From: Ancylomarina sp. 16SWW S1-10-2
Lineage (GTDB): Bacteria; Bacteroidota; Bacteroidia; Bacteroidales; Marinifilaceae
DNA: 64,000 nt
Direction of reading: 5' to 3'
NCBI RefSeq assembly: GCF_009669305.1
Contig: NZ_SADB01000001.1
Coordinates: forward strand, 423,771 to 487,770
The position numbers were made by a program, and so were the translations under genes. The notes beneath the pieces are model-generated. The model had not been told where the DNA came from. It saw nothing but the letters and a program-made list of their open reading frames with translations, and searched no databases. This document shows positions 53,157-61,141 of the stretch, piece after piece (within the stretch, counting starts at the first letter, position 1; every line of letters starts with the position of its first letter).

Positions 53157-56100
53157 ATGATAAAAGATGGTTTATACGAGGCATTGATTAACCAGCTACT
53201 AAAAAGTAAATTGGATAATTTAGAAAAAAATCAATATCATATTAACAAGGTGAAAATAGATAAGGCTGAAGCATCCCAAATCTTAACAAATTACACCGTA
53301 AATATTATCCAGCAAGGCTTAAGCCAAATTTCAGGGGACAATTCAATAGAGAGACAAATAGATGTTTGTAATAATATCATACTTTTATTAAGGGATCAGC
53401 TTAATGATGAGGATTTTGAGGATGATTTAATTGATACAGAAGGGCGAATATTATCAGCTGTTTTTACAAAACTAGATGCGAGATTCTCAGATATAAAAAG
53501 ACACTTAAAAGAGATAACTCCACAAAGTGGCTTGTCCCAAAGTGAACTATTTACTGGCAGTAATGCTGGCATTTCAATGGAAAGCGAAATCAAAAAAGAA
53601 ATTCTATCATCTGATCGAATCCATTTTCTAGTGTCTTTTATAAAATGGACAGGTATTCGAATATTCGAGAAAGAATTAAGGAAATTTACAAGCAGAGGTG
53701 GTCAGCTAAGAATAATTACAACCTCATATATGGGTGCAACTGATGCAAAGGCTGTTGAATTTTTGGCGTCATTACCCAATACAAAAATAAAGGTGTCTTA
53801 TAATACTAGTAATGAAAGATTACATGCTAAAGCTTATTTATTCTTAAGGGAAACGGGCTTTCATACAGGATATATAGGTTCATCAAATATTTCTCGTTCT
53901 GCCCTAACCAATGGCCTTGAGTGGAATATTAAATTAACAACTAAAGAAGTTAGCCATCTAATTGAAAAATTCAGGAAAACATTCGATACCTATTGGCAAA
54001 ATAGTGAATTTGAAAATTATGATCCTAATAAAGACCTAACAAAACTAAAGAAAGCTCTTAAGGCTGAACATCATTTAGGTAAAAACCCTTTCACTACTTT
54101 TTTTGATATAAATCCATATAACTTTCAAAAAGAAATACTCGAAAAACTAGACGCTGAACGTAGAGTTCACAACAGATTTAGAAATTTAATTGTTGCTGCT
54201 ACAGGAACAGGCAAAACTATAATTTCGGCATTTGATTTCAAAAAATACAAACAAAACAATCCTACAGCGAAGTTATTATTTATAGCTCATAGAAAGGAAA
54301 TATTAGAACAAGCTCAAGCGACTTTTCAAGCCGTATTACGAGATGCAAATTTTGGCGAATTATGGGGCAATGGGAACGAACCTGAAAAATATGATTGCGT
54401 TTTTGCATCAATTCAAACATTAAAAAATAAGATCGATACTTTATCCTTATCAGAATCATTCTATGATTTTATAATTGTGGATGAAGTCCATCATATTAAG
54501 GCTTCGAGTTATCGCCCTGTTCTAGATAAGTTTAAACCCGAAATTCTACTTGGACTTACAGCAACACCAGAAAGAATGGATGGTGCTGATATTTTATCCG
54601 ATTTCTGTAATGTGATAGCAGCAGAGATACGATTACCACAAGCCTTGAATAAAGGTTTACTATGCCCATTTCAATATTTTGGAGTTACAGATAATGTTGA
54701 CTTATCAAGACTGACATGGAAAAATGGAAAATACATACCAAGTGAACTAACAAAGATTTACACAAAAAATGATGATAGAGTAAGACATATACTCAACAAT
54801 ATTGAGAAACATATTGCAGAACCTCATGAAGTAAGAGCATTATGTTTTTGTGTTACGCAAGAGCACGCAAAATACATGGCTAAAAAATTCACATTAGCCA
54901 ATTATAAAGCCGATTATCTAACTAGTTTAAATAACAGTGGTCGTGATCAAATTAAAGATAAATTCCTCAATAAAGAAATCAACTATTTATTCGTAGTAGA
55001 TATTTTTAACGAGGGAGTTGACATACCCGAGATTGATACCGTATTATTTTTAAGACCCACTGAAAGCTTAACTGTATTCCTACAACAATTAGGTCGAGGT
55101 TTACGATTATCAGATAATAAAGATTGTTTAACAGTACTCGACTTTGTTGGTAATTCTAGACCTGAATATGATTTTGAAGGAAAGTTTAGAGCTCTCATCG
55201 GTAAAACCAACACGTCAACCCAAAATGAAATAGAAAATGAATTTCCTCATCTCCCATTAGGTTGTTCAATTATCTTGGAGAAAAAAGCTAAAGACTTTAT
55301 TCTAGACAATATTAAACGTGCCATAAATCTAAATAAGAATCAATTAATTCAACGTATTAGAGATTTCAAGCACAACACTAATTTAGAATTAACAATCAAA
55401 AATTTCATAGAATTCTATCATATCCCAATTCATCAAATTTATAAGAAACGAAGTTGGAAAAGACTTTGTGCAAACGCAGGTGTTATTCCTGATTTTGAAT
55501 CGAAAAATGAATTAGAAATATCTAGAGCAATACAATTAAAATGGCTTAGTTGTCGCTCTGCTTCTTATTTCACTTTTATATTATATTGCATAAAGAATAA
55601 GTTTCAACTGAAATACGAACAACTTTCAGATGAAGAAAAACACATGTGCCTGATGTTACATTACGATGTTTGGCAAGAGGCTGGAGGCTTCGCCGATATT
55701 ACCGAAAGCATTAAAGCAATCGGACAGAACACTGTTCTAGTAGATGAAATGAAAGAATTAATAAAATTACTTTTAGATAGAATTGACTTTATAGAACAAG
55801 AAATTGATCTTGGTTATCCAATGCCATTACAAGTTCATGGTAGATATATTCGGGATCAAATATTATCCGCATTTAGCTTCTATTCTTTTGATAAAAAACC
55901 AAGTTCAAGAGAAGGTGTTCAATATTTGAAAGATAAAAACACAGAATTACTTTTCATTACGCTTAATAAATCGGAGAAAGACTATTCACCAACGACACTT
56001 TATAATGATTTTGCATTAAGTGATCATATATTTCATTGGCAATCTCAAAATTCATCCCGTCCCGATAAAGGAAAAGGTGAAAGCTATATCAAACATCGTG

Positions 56101-56297
56101 AATTAAAGAAAAAGATACTTCTATTCGTACGAGAAGCCAATGAAGATCAATATAAAAACACCATGGGATTTGTCTTCTTAGGAGAAGGGAATATCATGGA
56201 TTATGAAGGTGAAAAACCTATGAATATTAAATGGGAATTGAAAGAATCAATGCCACCATATATTTGGAAAGAATCTGCTAAAATGGCAATTGGATAA
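53157..56297 (+). CDS. PLD-nuclease/DEAD-box helicase/DUF3427 protein
   Basis: A 1046-residue protein with three parts. A phospholipase-D-like nuclease region holds His223-x-Lys225 (RLHAKAYLFLRET) and GYIGSSNISRSALT. An SF2 helicase follows, with Walker A ATGTGKT at Lys353, DEVH at 442-445, TATPERMDG near 473 and QLGRGLRLS near 645. The last about 180 residues (LYNDFALSDHIFHWQSQNSSRPD, then GFVFLGEGNI) match DUF3427. This fused family is common in mobile or defence-type regions and is suspected of nucleic-acid restriction. It is bracketed by a 19-base direct repeat and followed by two small genes. Confidence 0.85.
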   Translation: MIKDGLYEALINQLLKSKLDNLEKNQYHINKVKIDKAEASQILTNYTVNIIQQGLSQISGDNSIERQIDVCNNIILLLRDQLNDEDFEDDLIDTEGRILSAVFTKLDARFSDIKRHLKEITPQSGLSQSELFTGSNAGISMESEIKKEILSSDRIHFLVSFIKWTGIRIFEKELRKFTSRGGQLRIITTSYMGATDAKAVEFLASLPNTKIKVSYNTSNERLHAKAYLFLRETGFHTGYIGSSNISRSALTNGLEWNIKLTTKEVSHLIEKFRKTFDTYWQNSEFENYDPNKDLTKLKKALKAEHHLGKNPFTTFFDINPYNFQKEILEKLDAERRVHNRFRNLIVAATGTGKTIISAFDFKKYKQNNPTAKLLFIAHRKEILEQAQATFQAVLRDANFGELWGNGNEPEKYDCVFASIQTLKNKIDTLSLSESFYDFIIVDEVHHIKASSYRPVLDKFKPEILLGLTATPERMDGADILSDFCNVIAAEIRLPQALNKGLLCPFQYFGVTDNVDLSRLTWKNGKYIPSELTKIYTKNDDRVRHILNNIEKHIAEPHEVRALCFCVTQEHAKYMAKKFTLANYKADYLTSLNNSGRDQIKDKFLNKEINYLFVVDIFNEGVDIPEIDTVLFLRPTESLTVFLQQLGRGLRLSDNKDCLTVLDFVGNSRPEYDFEGKFRALIGKTNTSTQNEIENEFPHLPLGCSIILEKKAKDFILDNIKRAINLNKNQLIQRIRDFKHNTNLELTIKNFIEFYHIPIHQIYKKRSWKRLCANAGVIPDFESKNELEISRAIQLKWLSCRSASYFTFILYCIKNKFQLKYEQLSDEEKHMCLMLHYDVWQEAGGFADITESIKAIGQNTVLVDEMKELIKLLLDRIDFIEQEIDLGYPMPLQVHGRYIRDQILSAFSFYSFDKKPSSREGVQYLKDKNTELLFITLNKSEKDYSPTTLYNDFALSDHIFHWQSQNSSRPDKGKGESYIKHRELKKKILLFVREANEDQYKNTMGFVFLGEGNIMDYEGEKPMNIKWELKESMPPYIWKESAKMAIG

Positions 56298-56298
56298 T

Positions 56299-56317
56299 GT
56301 GACTTATAGTCCGTGGA
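56299..56317 (+). repeat. Right direct repeat bracketing the PLD-helicase gene
   Basis: GTGACTTATAGTCCGTGGA begins right after the helicase stop codon and matches the copy at 53030-53048 in 17 of 19 bases. Such paired copies could be remains of an insertion or recombination site. Confidence 0.7.
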
Positions 56318-56357
56318 TTACCGATAAATAACTGAGTAAATTTGCATAAAAAACAAC

Positions 56358-56672
56358 ATGCCAAATATTAAGTTTGAATATCTTTTTCGCGATGAAAATA
56401 ATTATAAAGAATACGGTGAAGTTATTTTTTCTAATACATCTAAGATTTCATTAAAGTTTATCAAGGGATGCATTACAGAAAATCTTATTGAAGATCTTTG
56501 GTTTTATCCTAATTTATGGGGAATTCCTAAATTTAGTTTTCATAACACACCATCTTTTGGATATAACGATTCAATCTGGTATGAATTTACTGATGTATCA
56601 GAAACAAGCATGCAAATAACAATATCTACAGAGATTGAAGAATTCACTACCAATGCAAAACATAAATATTAA
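56358..56672 (+). CDS. Small protein of unknown function (first of an overlapping pair)
   Basis: A 104-residue soluble protein, aromatic-rich (FEYLFRDENNYKEYGEVIF, DLWFYPNLWGIPKFSFH), with no signal or membrane segment and no family I recognise. It overlaps the next gene by 20 bases. It lies 60 bases behind the PLD-helicase gene, after its right direct repeat, so it may be part of the same acquired unit. Its size and composition resemble immunity-type proteins, but that is only an impression. Confidence 0.55.
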   Translation: MPNIKFEYLFRDENNYKEYGEVIFSNTSKISLKFIKGCITENLIEDLWFYPNLWGIPKFSFHNTPSFGYNDSIWYEFTDVSETSMQITISTEIEEFTTNAKHKY

Positions 56673-56922
56673 TCCTAATATTATAAATCAAGTTGAGGTG
56701 AAATATTTAAGACCATCAAGAACAATAGAAGAACTTGAATTATCTAATAATGGTAATAAAGAGACATGTTTTGTTTACAACTATGAAGGAAATCTATTTT
56801 ATTATTTCGATAATAAAAAATCACTTTCTGAATTTTTGAAACAAAATGATTATTCTAAAATTCCATTTGAAAACGAGACTGATTTAGATCACTTTCTTCT
56901 TACAAAAACAATAGGTATTTAG
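56653..56922 (+). CDS. Small protein of unknown function (second of an overlapping pair)
   Basis: An 89-residue soluble protein (MQNININPNIINQVEVKYL at the start), rich in Asn, Glu, Phe and Tyr, with no known motif. I start it at ATG 56653; the TTG 18 bases earlier would overlap more. Translation may be coupled to the previous gene. Base use is AT-rich. The next gene is a RAYT transposase 209 bases on. Confidence 0.5.
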   Translation: MQNININPNIINQVEVKYLRPSRTIEELELSNNGNKETCFVYNYEGNLFYYFDNKKSLSEFLKQNDYSKIPFENETDLDHFLLTKTIGI

Positions 56923-57131
56923 TTCATCACTCATCGAAATACAACAAATTCCCTCCCCGAGTTATTCTTGAGGAGGAATTTTAATTTTCAGCCAAATAGT
57001 GAGCTCACTTCCTATTTAAGCCTTTACAAAAGATCGTACGACAAACAGTAATAACTCATAACATCTGCGCAATGCTATTTTTATAATACGAGTGAATTCT
57101 GTAATTTAATGGTAGTTAAATCGCAGAAGAT

Positions 57132-57740
57132 ATGAGAAATCGCAAACATATACGCCTCCGCAATTTTGATTACAGCTCGCAAGGATGGTATTTTATTACC
57201 ATTTGCACAAAAAATAGGAAACATAGCTTTGGAGAAATTGAAGCAGGGCAAATGCATCTATCAGCAATAGGAGAACAAGCTAAATTTTATTGGGAAGAGA
57301 TACCCAACCATTTCCCTCATATAGAATTAGGCGAATTTATAATTATGCCTAATCATATTCATGGCATCATAGGAATCGTAGGCGAGCCGCAAATCAAAGA
57401 ACGGACACGACATGTCGTGTCCCAACGAGGAGAAGACCAACGAGGAGAAGACCAACGAGGAGAAATCAATTTGGAAAGATCAAAATATCATACGGACACG
57501 ACATGTCGTGTCCCAACAAAAAAAAATCAATTTGGGAAAACCATAGCTGGATCTCTATCGGCAATATTAGGCCAATTTAAATCGACATTAACCCGATGGA
57601 GCAGAAAGAACGGACATGAAAATTTCGCTTGGCAAGGACGATTTCACGATCGTATCATCCGAGACGATCGCGCTTTTCAAAACATATCCAATTACATTAA
57701 AAACAATCCCGGAAATTGGGATAAAGATAAATTCAAATAG
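57132..57740 (+). CDS. REP-associated tyrosine transposase (RAYT 2), carrying its own palindromes in frame
   Basis: A 202-residue Y1 transposase with the start MRNRKHIRLRNFDYSSQGWYFITICT, the metal motif MPNHIHGIIG (near 76) and the nucleophile region ISNYIKNNPGNW (Tyr near 189). The catalytic core is intact. Between the two halves, about residues 88-138, lies an insertion that reads through two copies of the palindrome GGACACGACATGTCGTGTCC, in different frames (57403-57422, 57494-57513), plus three copies of the 15-base CAACGAGGAGAAGAC (QRGED repeats). This linker is normally variable in the family. Three more palindrome copies follow the stop. Confidence 0.87.
   Translation: MRNRKHIRLRNFDYSSQGWYFITICTKNRKHSFGEIEAGQMHLSAIGEQAKFYWEEIPNHFPHIELGEFIIMPNHIHGIIGIVGEPQIKERTRHVVSQRGEDQRGEDQRGEINLERSKYHTDTTCRVPTKKNQFGKTIAGSLSAILGQFKSTLTRWSRKNGHENFAWQGRFHDRIIRDDRAFQNISNYIKNNPGNWDKDKFK
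57403..57513 (+). repeat. REP palindromes inside the RAYT 2 gene
   Basis: Two perfect 20-base copies of GGACACGACATGTCGTGTCC, at 57403-57422 and 57494-57513, 91 bases apart, so they are read in different frames (TRHVVSQ and TDTTCRVP). Between them is a tandem triplicate of CAACGAGGAGAAGAC starting at 57423. Confidence 0.92.
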
Positions 57741-57754
57741 CCTTCTTAGGGTAC

Positions 57755-57906
57755 GGACACGACATGTCGTGTCCCAACGGGGAAAATCAACAAAAAGAAA
57801 AACTCAATATCGCACGGACACAACATGTCGTGTCCCAAAAGAGAAAATCAACAAAAAGAAAAACTCAATATCGCACGGATACGAAATGTCGTGTCCCAAC
57901 AGGTAA
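57755..57906 (+). repeat. REP palindromes behind the RAYT 2 gene
   Basis: Three copies at 57755-57774 (perfect), 57816-57835 (one change) and 57877-57896 (two changes) lie at an exact 61-base period. The spacer (AAAATCAACAAAAAGAAAAA and so on) is also repeated. The last unit ends three bases before the corA stop codon. Confidence 0.92.
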
Positions 57907-57908
57907 AA

Positions 57909-58964
57909 TCAAAACCATTTCTTCTTTCTAAAATAAACTAACATCATCATAAATACCAATAAGATGACAAGCCAAACACCTAAATAACCCCATTCCCAAT
58001 TTAATTCGGGCATATTCGAAAAATTCATGCCATATATACCAGCAATAAAAGTAAGGGGAATAAAAATTGTAGCAACAATGGTTAAAGTTTTCATCACCTG
58101 ATTCATACGATGACCTTGCACCGAAAAAAACAAGTTACTACTACTCTCCAACCTAAGATCAATCTGTTCACAATCATCAATTAATGATAAACAAAGATCT
58201 CTAAGTTCATAGAAGTACTTAATATCCTTTTCCTGAATAAAACCAAACTGCTCTCGTTCTATTTTTGTTACAAAATCCTTTATGGGAACTATCGTTTTTT
58301 TTATCTGATAAATTTGGCGTTTATAAAACTCAATTGTTTTTAATGATATAGGCGAAGGATCTGTATCCATATCAAAAAAACCTAATTTTTCAATTTTTAC
58401 TTCAATATCGTATACTGTTTTAAAATAATTATCTAAAATCGCTTCAAGTAATAAGAATAAGAGATAATCAGAACCACTTTTACGTGTTATTCCTACATTA
58501 TTTCTAAGCCTCTCTCTAATATGCTCAAAATAATCTGCTTTTTTTTCTTGAAATGATATTAAAAAATTATGTCCTAATATAAAACTAAACTGTTCCTGTT
58601 CTAATTGAGAATCTTCTGAAGGGATAATCGATTTTAAAGTGAAAAACCAATTATTTTCATAATTCTGAAATTTAGGTCTCTGATTAATATCAAGTATATC
58701 CTGAATAGCCAAGTCGTCAACACCAATTTTAGCACAGATATTTTTAATTTTTTCAGTATCGTGTAATCCATGAATATTAAGCCAATATTGAGAATCATCT
58801 AAAAGAAAACCATCGAAATTCTTTTGAGAAAAATTTATATTCTCAAAACACGCATTCTCATTATATTTGAATAACTGAACACCAAGCTTTTCAGCATACC
58901 TAACCCCAGTAAAAATAGGCATCGATGGGTTCAATCTCTTTCTATTTAGAATTTTCTTCGCCAT
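57909..58964 (-). CDS. corA: CorA-family divalent metal transporter (copy 2)
   Basis: A 351-residue CorA protein with a cytoplasmic domain and two C-terminal membrane helices; the pore signature is GMN in IAGIYGMNFSNMPELNWEWGY, followed by the second helix and a basic end (YFRKKKWF). This form, with the longer MPEL loop, is closer to classical CorA than the copy at 35363-36292. Its start overlaps the end of the MscS-like gene by 23 bases, so the two are co-translated and may both serve ion and osmotic balance. A start 14 codons later (MPIFTGVRY) is possible. Confidence 0.93.
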   Translation of the reverse strand: MAKKILNRKRLNPSMPIFTGVRYAEKLGVQLFKYNENACFENINFSQKNFDGFLLDDSQYWLNIHGLHDTEKIKNICAKIGVDDLAIQDILDINQRPKFQNYENNWFFTLKSIIPSEDSQLEQEQFSFILGHNFLISFQEKKADYFEHIRERLRNNVGITRKSGSDYLLFLLLEAILDNYFKTVYDIEVKIEKLGFFDMDTDPSPISLKTIEFYKRQIYQIKKTIVPIKDFVTKIEREQFGFIQEKDIKYFYELRDLCLSLIDDCEQIDLRLESSSNLFFSVQGHRMNQVMKTLTIVATIFIPLTFIAGIYGMNFSNMPELNWEWGYLGVWLVILLVFMMMLVYFRKKKWF

Positions 58965-59805
58965 TTGTCATGTCTTTTTTATAAACAATTGTTCTATATG
59001 GGAATGGAATTTCTATGCCTTCTTTATCAAATCTTTCCTTAACTGATTTTAAAAGGTCACATTGAATACTAAAAGCATTGCTGTTTCCTGCTGTCCAAAC
59101 ATAGGCTTTTATGTCTACCGAAAAATCGGATAATGCAATCACACGAACAATAACGCAAGGTTCATTGTTCGCAATCTCCTCTTTTGTTCGGTTATCGATT
59201 AGCATAGGATGCTTTTGTACTTCGTCGCGAATAATATCAATCGCTTTGTCAATATTGGAATCGTAACTAATCGAAAATACAATATGCTTTCTTATTTTCT
59301 CGTCGTGAATATTACTGTTGATAATCGTTTCTTCACTAATAACACTATTGGGAATAATGATTCGTCTATTCTCAAAATCTTTAATCATGGTATGCCTTAA
59401 AGTAATCTCCTCAACAACACCTTTTTGACCATCTTTAAATTCTATAATATCGGATATTTTAAAGGGCTTAAAAATCAGAATAAATATGCCACTAATTATA
59501 TTTGCAAATGCTTTTTGAGATGCAAAACCAACAATCACCGTAAGTATACCAGCACCAGCAAAAAGGGCTGTTCCTAGTGACTTTAAATAAGGTATCTTAA
59601 TAAAGATAAAAATGATGGCTATGGTATAAATTATAAAGCCTACTGAATTTTTTATAAATGAGAAATTAGTCGGATCGGTTTTCAACCTCTTCGCATATTT
59701 GGTAATAAACACATTAAGTATTTTCCTTAAAATCATTGACAGTAAAAAAGCAATGACTATTGTTATGACGACCAATAAAATATAATGAAACGTTTCTTTA
59801 TTCAT
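58942..59805 (-). CDS. MscS-family small-conductance mechanosensitive channel
   Basis: A 287-residue protein with three N-terminal membrane helices; the pore-lining TM3 is LFAGAGILTVIVGFASQKAFANIISGIFILIFKPFKISDII (about 78-118), containing the family's Gly/Ala pattern. The C-terminal beta domain includes GVVEEITLRHTMIKDFENRRIIIPNSVI. It releases solutes on hypo-osmotic shock. It is the first gene of a pair with corA. Confidence 0.93.
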   Translation of the reverse strand: MNKETFHYILLVVITIVIAFLLSMILRKILNVFITKYAKRLKTDPTNFSFIKNSVGFIIYTIAIIFIFIKIPYLKSLGTALFAGAGILTVIVGFASQKAFANIISGIFILIFKPFKISDIIEFKDGQKGVVEEITLRHTMIKDFENRRIIIPNSVISEETIINSNIHDEKIRKHIVFSISYDSNIDKAIDIIRDEVQKHPMLIDNRTKEEIANNEPCVIVRVIALSDFSVDIKAYVWTAGNSNAFSIQCDLLKSVKERFDKEGIEIPFPYRTIVYKKDMTNGEENSK

Positions 59806-60009
59806 GGCTAGAGTTGCTGTTTAAATCGTTTTGTGTTACCATTTTCTTCATACCCCTCAATACTAAACATCTGTAAATACAAGTAAGACTATATGTTAGC
59901 AAGTCATTTTGCTTTATATTTTCTTAGTCTAAAATACACAAGATTTGAGTAAAACAATCAATTTTAAACAAGATTATTACAACAGGGAAAGAGTTAAACT
60001 GTAGTAGCT

Positions 60010-60048
60010 AAAAACAAAAATCCTCGCAAGTATTTACTCACGAGGATT
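60010..60048 (-). terminator. Terminator after tRNA-Arg
   Basis: AATCCTCG (60019-60026) and CGAGGATT (60041-60048) form a stem; on the minus strand it is followed by TTTTGTTTTT. Confidence 0.75.
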
Positions 60049-60053
60049 ATAAG

Positions 60054-60125
60054 TGACCCCAGCAGGACTCGAACCTGCATCTAGTGTTTAGGAAACGCTT
60101 GTTCTATCCCTTGAACTATGGGGCC
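60054..60125 (-). tRNA. tRNA-Arg (CCU)
   Basis: On the minus strand the 72 bases fold as a cloverleaf with acceptor GGCCCCA/TGGGGTC (G2-U71 wobble), D-arm GTTC/GAAC, anticodon loop TTCCTAA (anticodon CCT) and T-arm GCAGG-TTCGAGT-CCTGC. The anticodon stem AGCGT/ACACT has a C-A mismatch in the middle, where ACGCT would be fully paired. CCA is not encoded. Confidence 0.93.
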
Positions 60126-60340
60126 TATGCTCGACAAAAGTATTTAAATATGCTTAATTAGCAAAACAAAAATCTTTCAGAAAGAATAAATATTAGAATA
60201 AAACATTCATAAAACATATTTAAACCTAAATTAAGCCGTCATAACACACTCATTATACTAAACATATTTTGTATGTTTGACCGAATAAAAAAACAATAAA
60301 AAAGAAACATAATCACTCAACAACACAAAACACAATTAAT

Positions 60341-60799
60341 ATGAAACGTCTGAAGAATATCATAATCATACTTTTTGTTTTCACTAGCTTATCTAGTCAC
60401 GCACAAAACACAAAAATAATCGTTCTTAAACAATTTTTAACGGACATTGTTAAACTTGATGGTAAAGTGCTAGATGAAGAACAACCCATTGTTAGTATCT
60501 GCGAGATTGCGAAATCGAGAGCGGATAAAACGATAGATATAAATTACGAAACAATTGGTAGTGCTTTACTCGAAGCTAAAAATTACAAACACTGTTTGAT
60601 TACTGTTGACGCACACACTCTTGTTAAAGTGGTAAGCTTTAAAGATAGTAGCTTGAGTGGTACTTGGCATGTAGCGACACCACTTTGTAAAGGTTACGTC
60701 CAAAAAGCTGGTGTTCTATATGATAAAAAAGATTACCTCAAAAATTTAATTGGTAAACCCGATTCTCAGATTCGAACCATGTACTTATTCAAGGAGTAA
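60341..60799 (+). CDS. Small secreted protein of unknown function
   Basis: A 152-residue protein with a signal peptide (IIIILFVFTSLSSHAQ). The mature part (KVLDEEQPIVSICEIAKSRADKTID, CLITVDAHTLVKVVSFKDSSL, TPLCKGYVQKAGVLYDKKDYLKNLIGKP) has no motif I recognise; three cysteines are present. It is a single-gene unit with a strong terminator. Confidence 0.6.
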   Translation: MKRLKNIIIILFVFTSLSSHAQNTKIIVLKQFLTDIVKLDGKVLDEEQPIVSICEIAKSRADKTIDINYETIGSALLEAKNYKHCLITVDAHTLVKVVSFKDSSLSGTWHVATPLCKGYVQKAGVLYDKKDYLKNLIGKPDSQIRTMYLFKE

Positions 60800-60812
60800 A
60801 AAATATAATTGC

Positions 60813-60846
60813 AAGCCCTAATCTAAACCTAGATTAGGGCTTTTTT
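60813..60846 (+). terminator. Terminator after the small secreted protein
   Basis: AAGCCCTAATCTA (60813-60825) and TAGATTAGGGCTT (60830-60842) are perfectly complementary and followed by a T run. Confidence 0.88.
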
Positions 60847-61080
60847 CATTTCATTCAATCTATTCTAGATATATACTCCCGTTATTCATTATAGAACAAA
60901 TAGTCATAAGCTAACTTATTCAGTTCTTTAAAAAAAGTAAACTAGCCCGAAGAATTCACTACCAAGAGAAGTTGTATATCCAAACCCACATCGATTATTG
61001 GCCCTTATCTTTTTCGATTACAAGATCTGTGTCACGCCCAAGAGCATAAAATTTCTAATAATTATTCCTTATTCACATAG

Positions 61081-61119
61081 AAAAAAAAATGAGCCTTAAT
61101 TCTCTGATTAAGGCTCATT
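61081..61119 (-). terminator. Terminator after the POT transporter
   Basis: AATGAGCCTTAAT (61088-61100) and ATTAAGGCTCATT (61107-61119) pair perfectly; on the minus strand the stem is followed by a run of eight or more T. Confidence 0.88.
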
Positions 61120-61141
61120 GGAATATGATATGAAGTTTTAA

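Larger units (their letters stand above)
59806..60340. other. Gap with tRNA-Arg and its terminator
   Basis: Apart from tRNA-Arg (60054-60125), its terminator (60010-60048) and a TATGTTTG element at 60272-60279 ahead of the next gene, the 535 bases are AT-rich with no ORF. Confidence 0.6.
60800..61141. other. Gap between the small secreted protein and the peptide transporter
   Basis: Holds the terminators at 60813-60846 and 61081-61119 of the two convergent genes. Between them is AT-rich sequence with no ORF or repeat that I can see. Confidence 0.6.

Noticed and set aside
57616-57906. 96-codon ORF running through the REP copies
   Set aside because: It is read in another frame of the RAYT 2 gene and then through the 61-base repeats; the apparent protein is repeat-derived.
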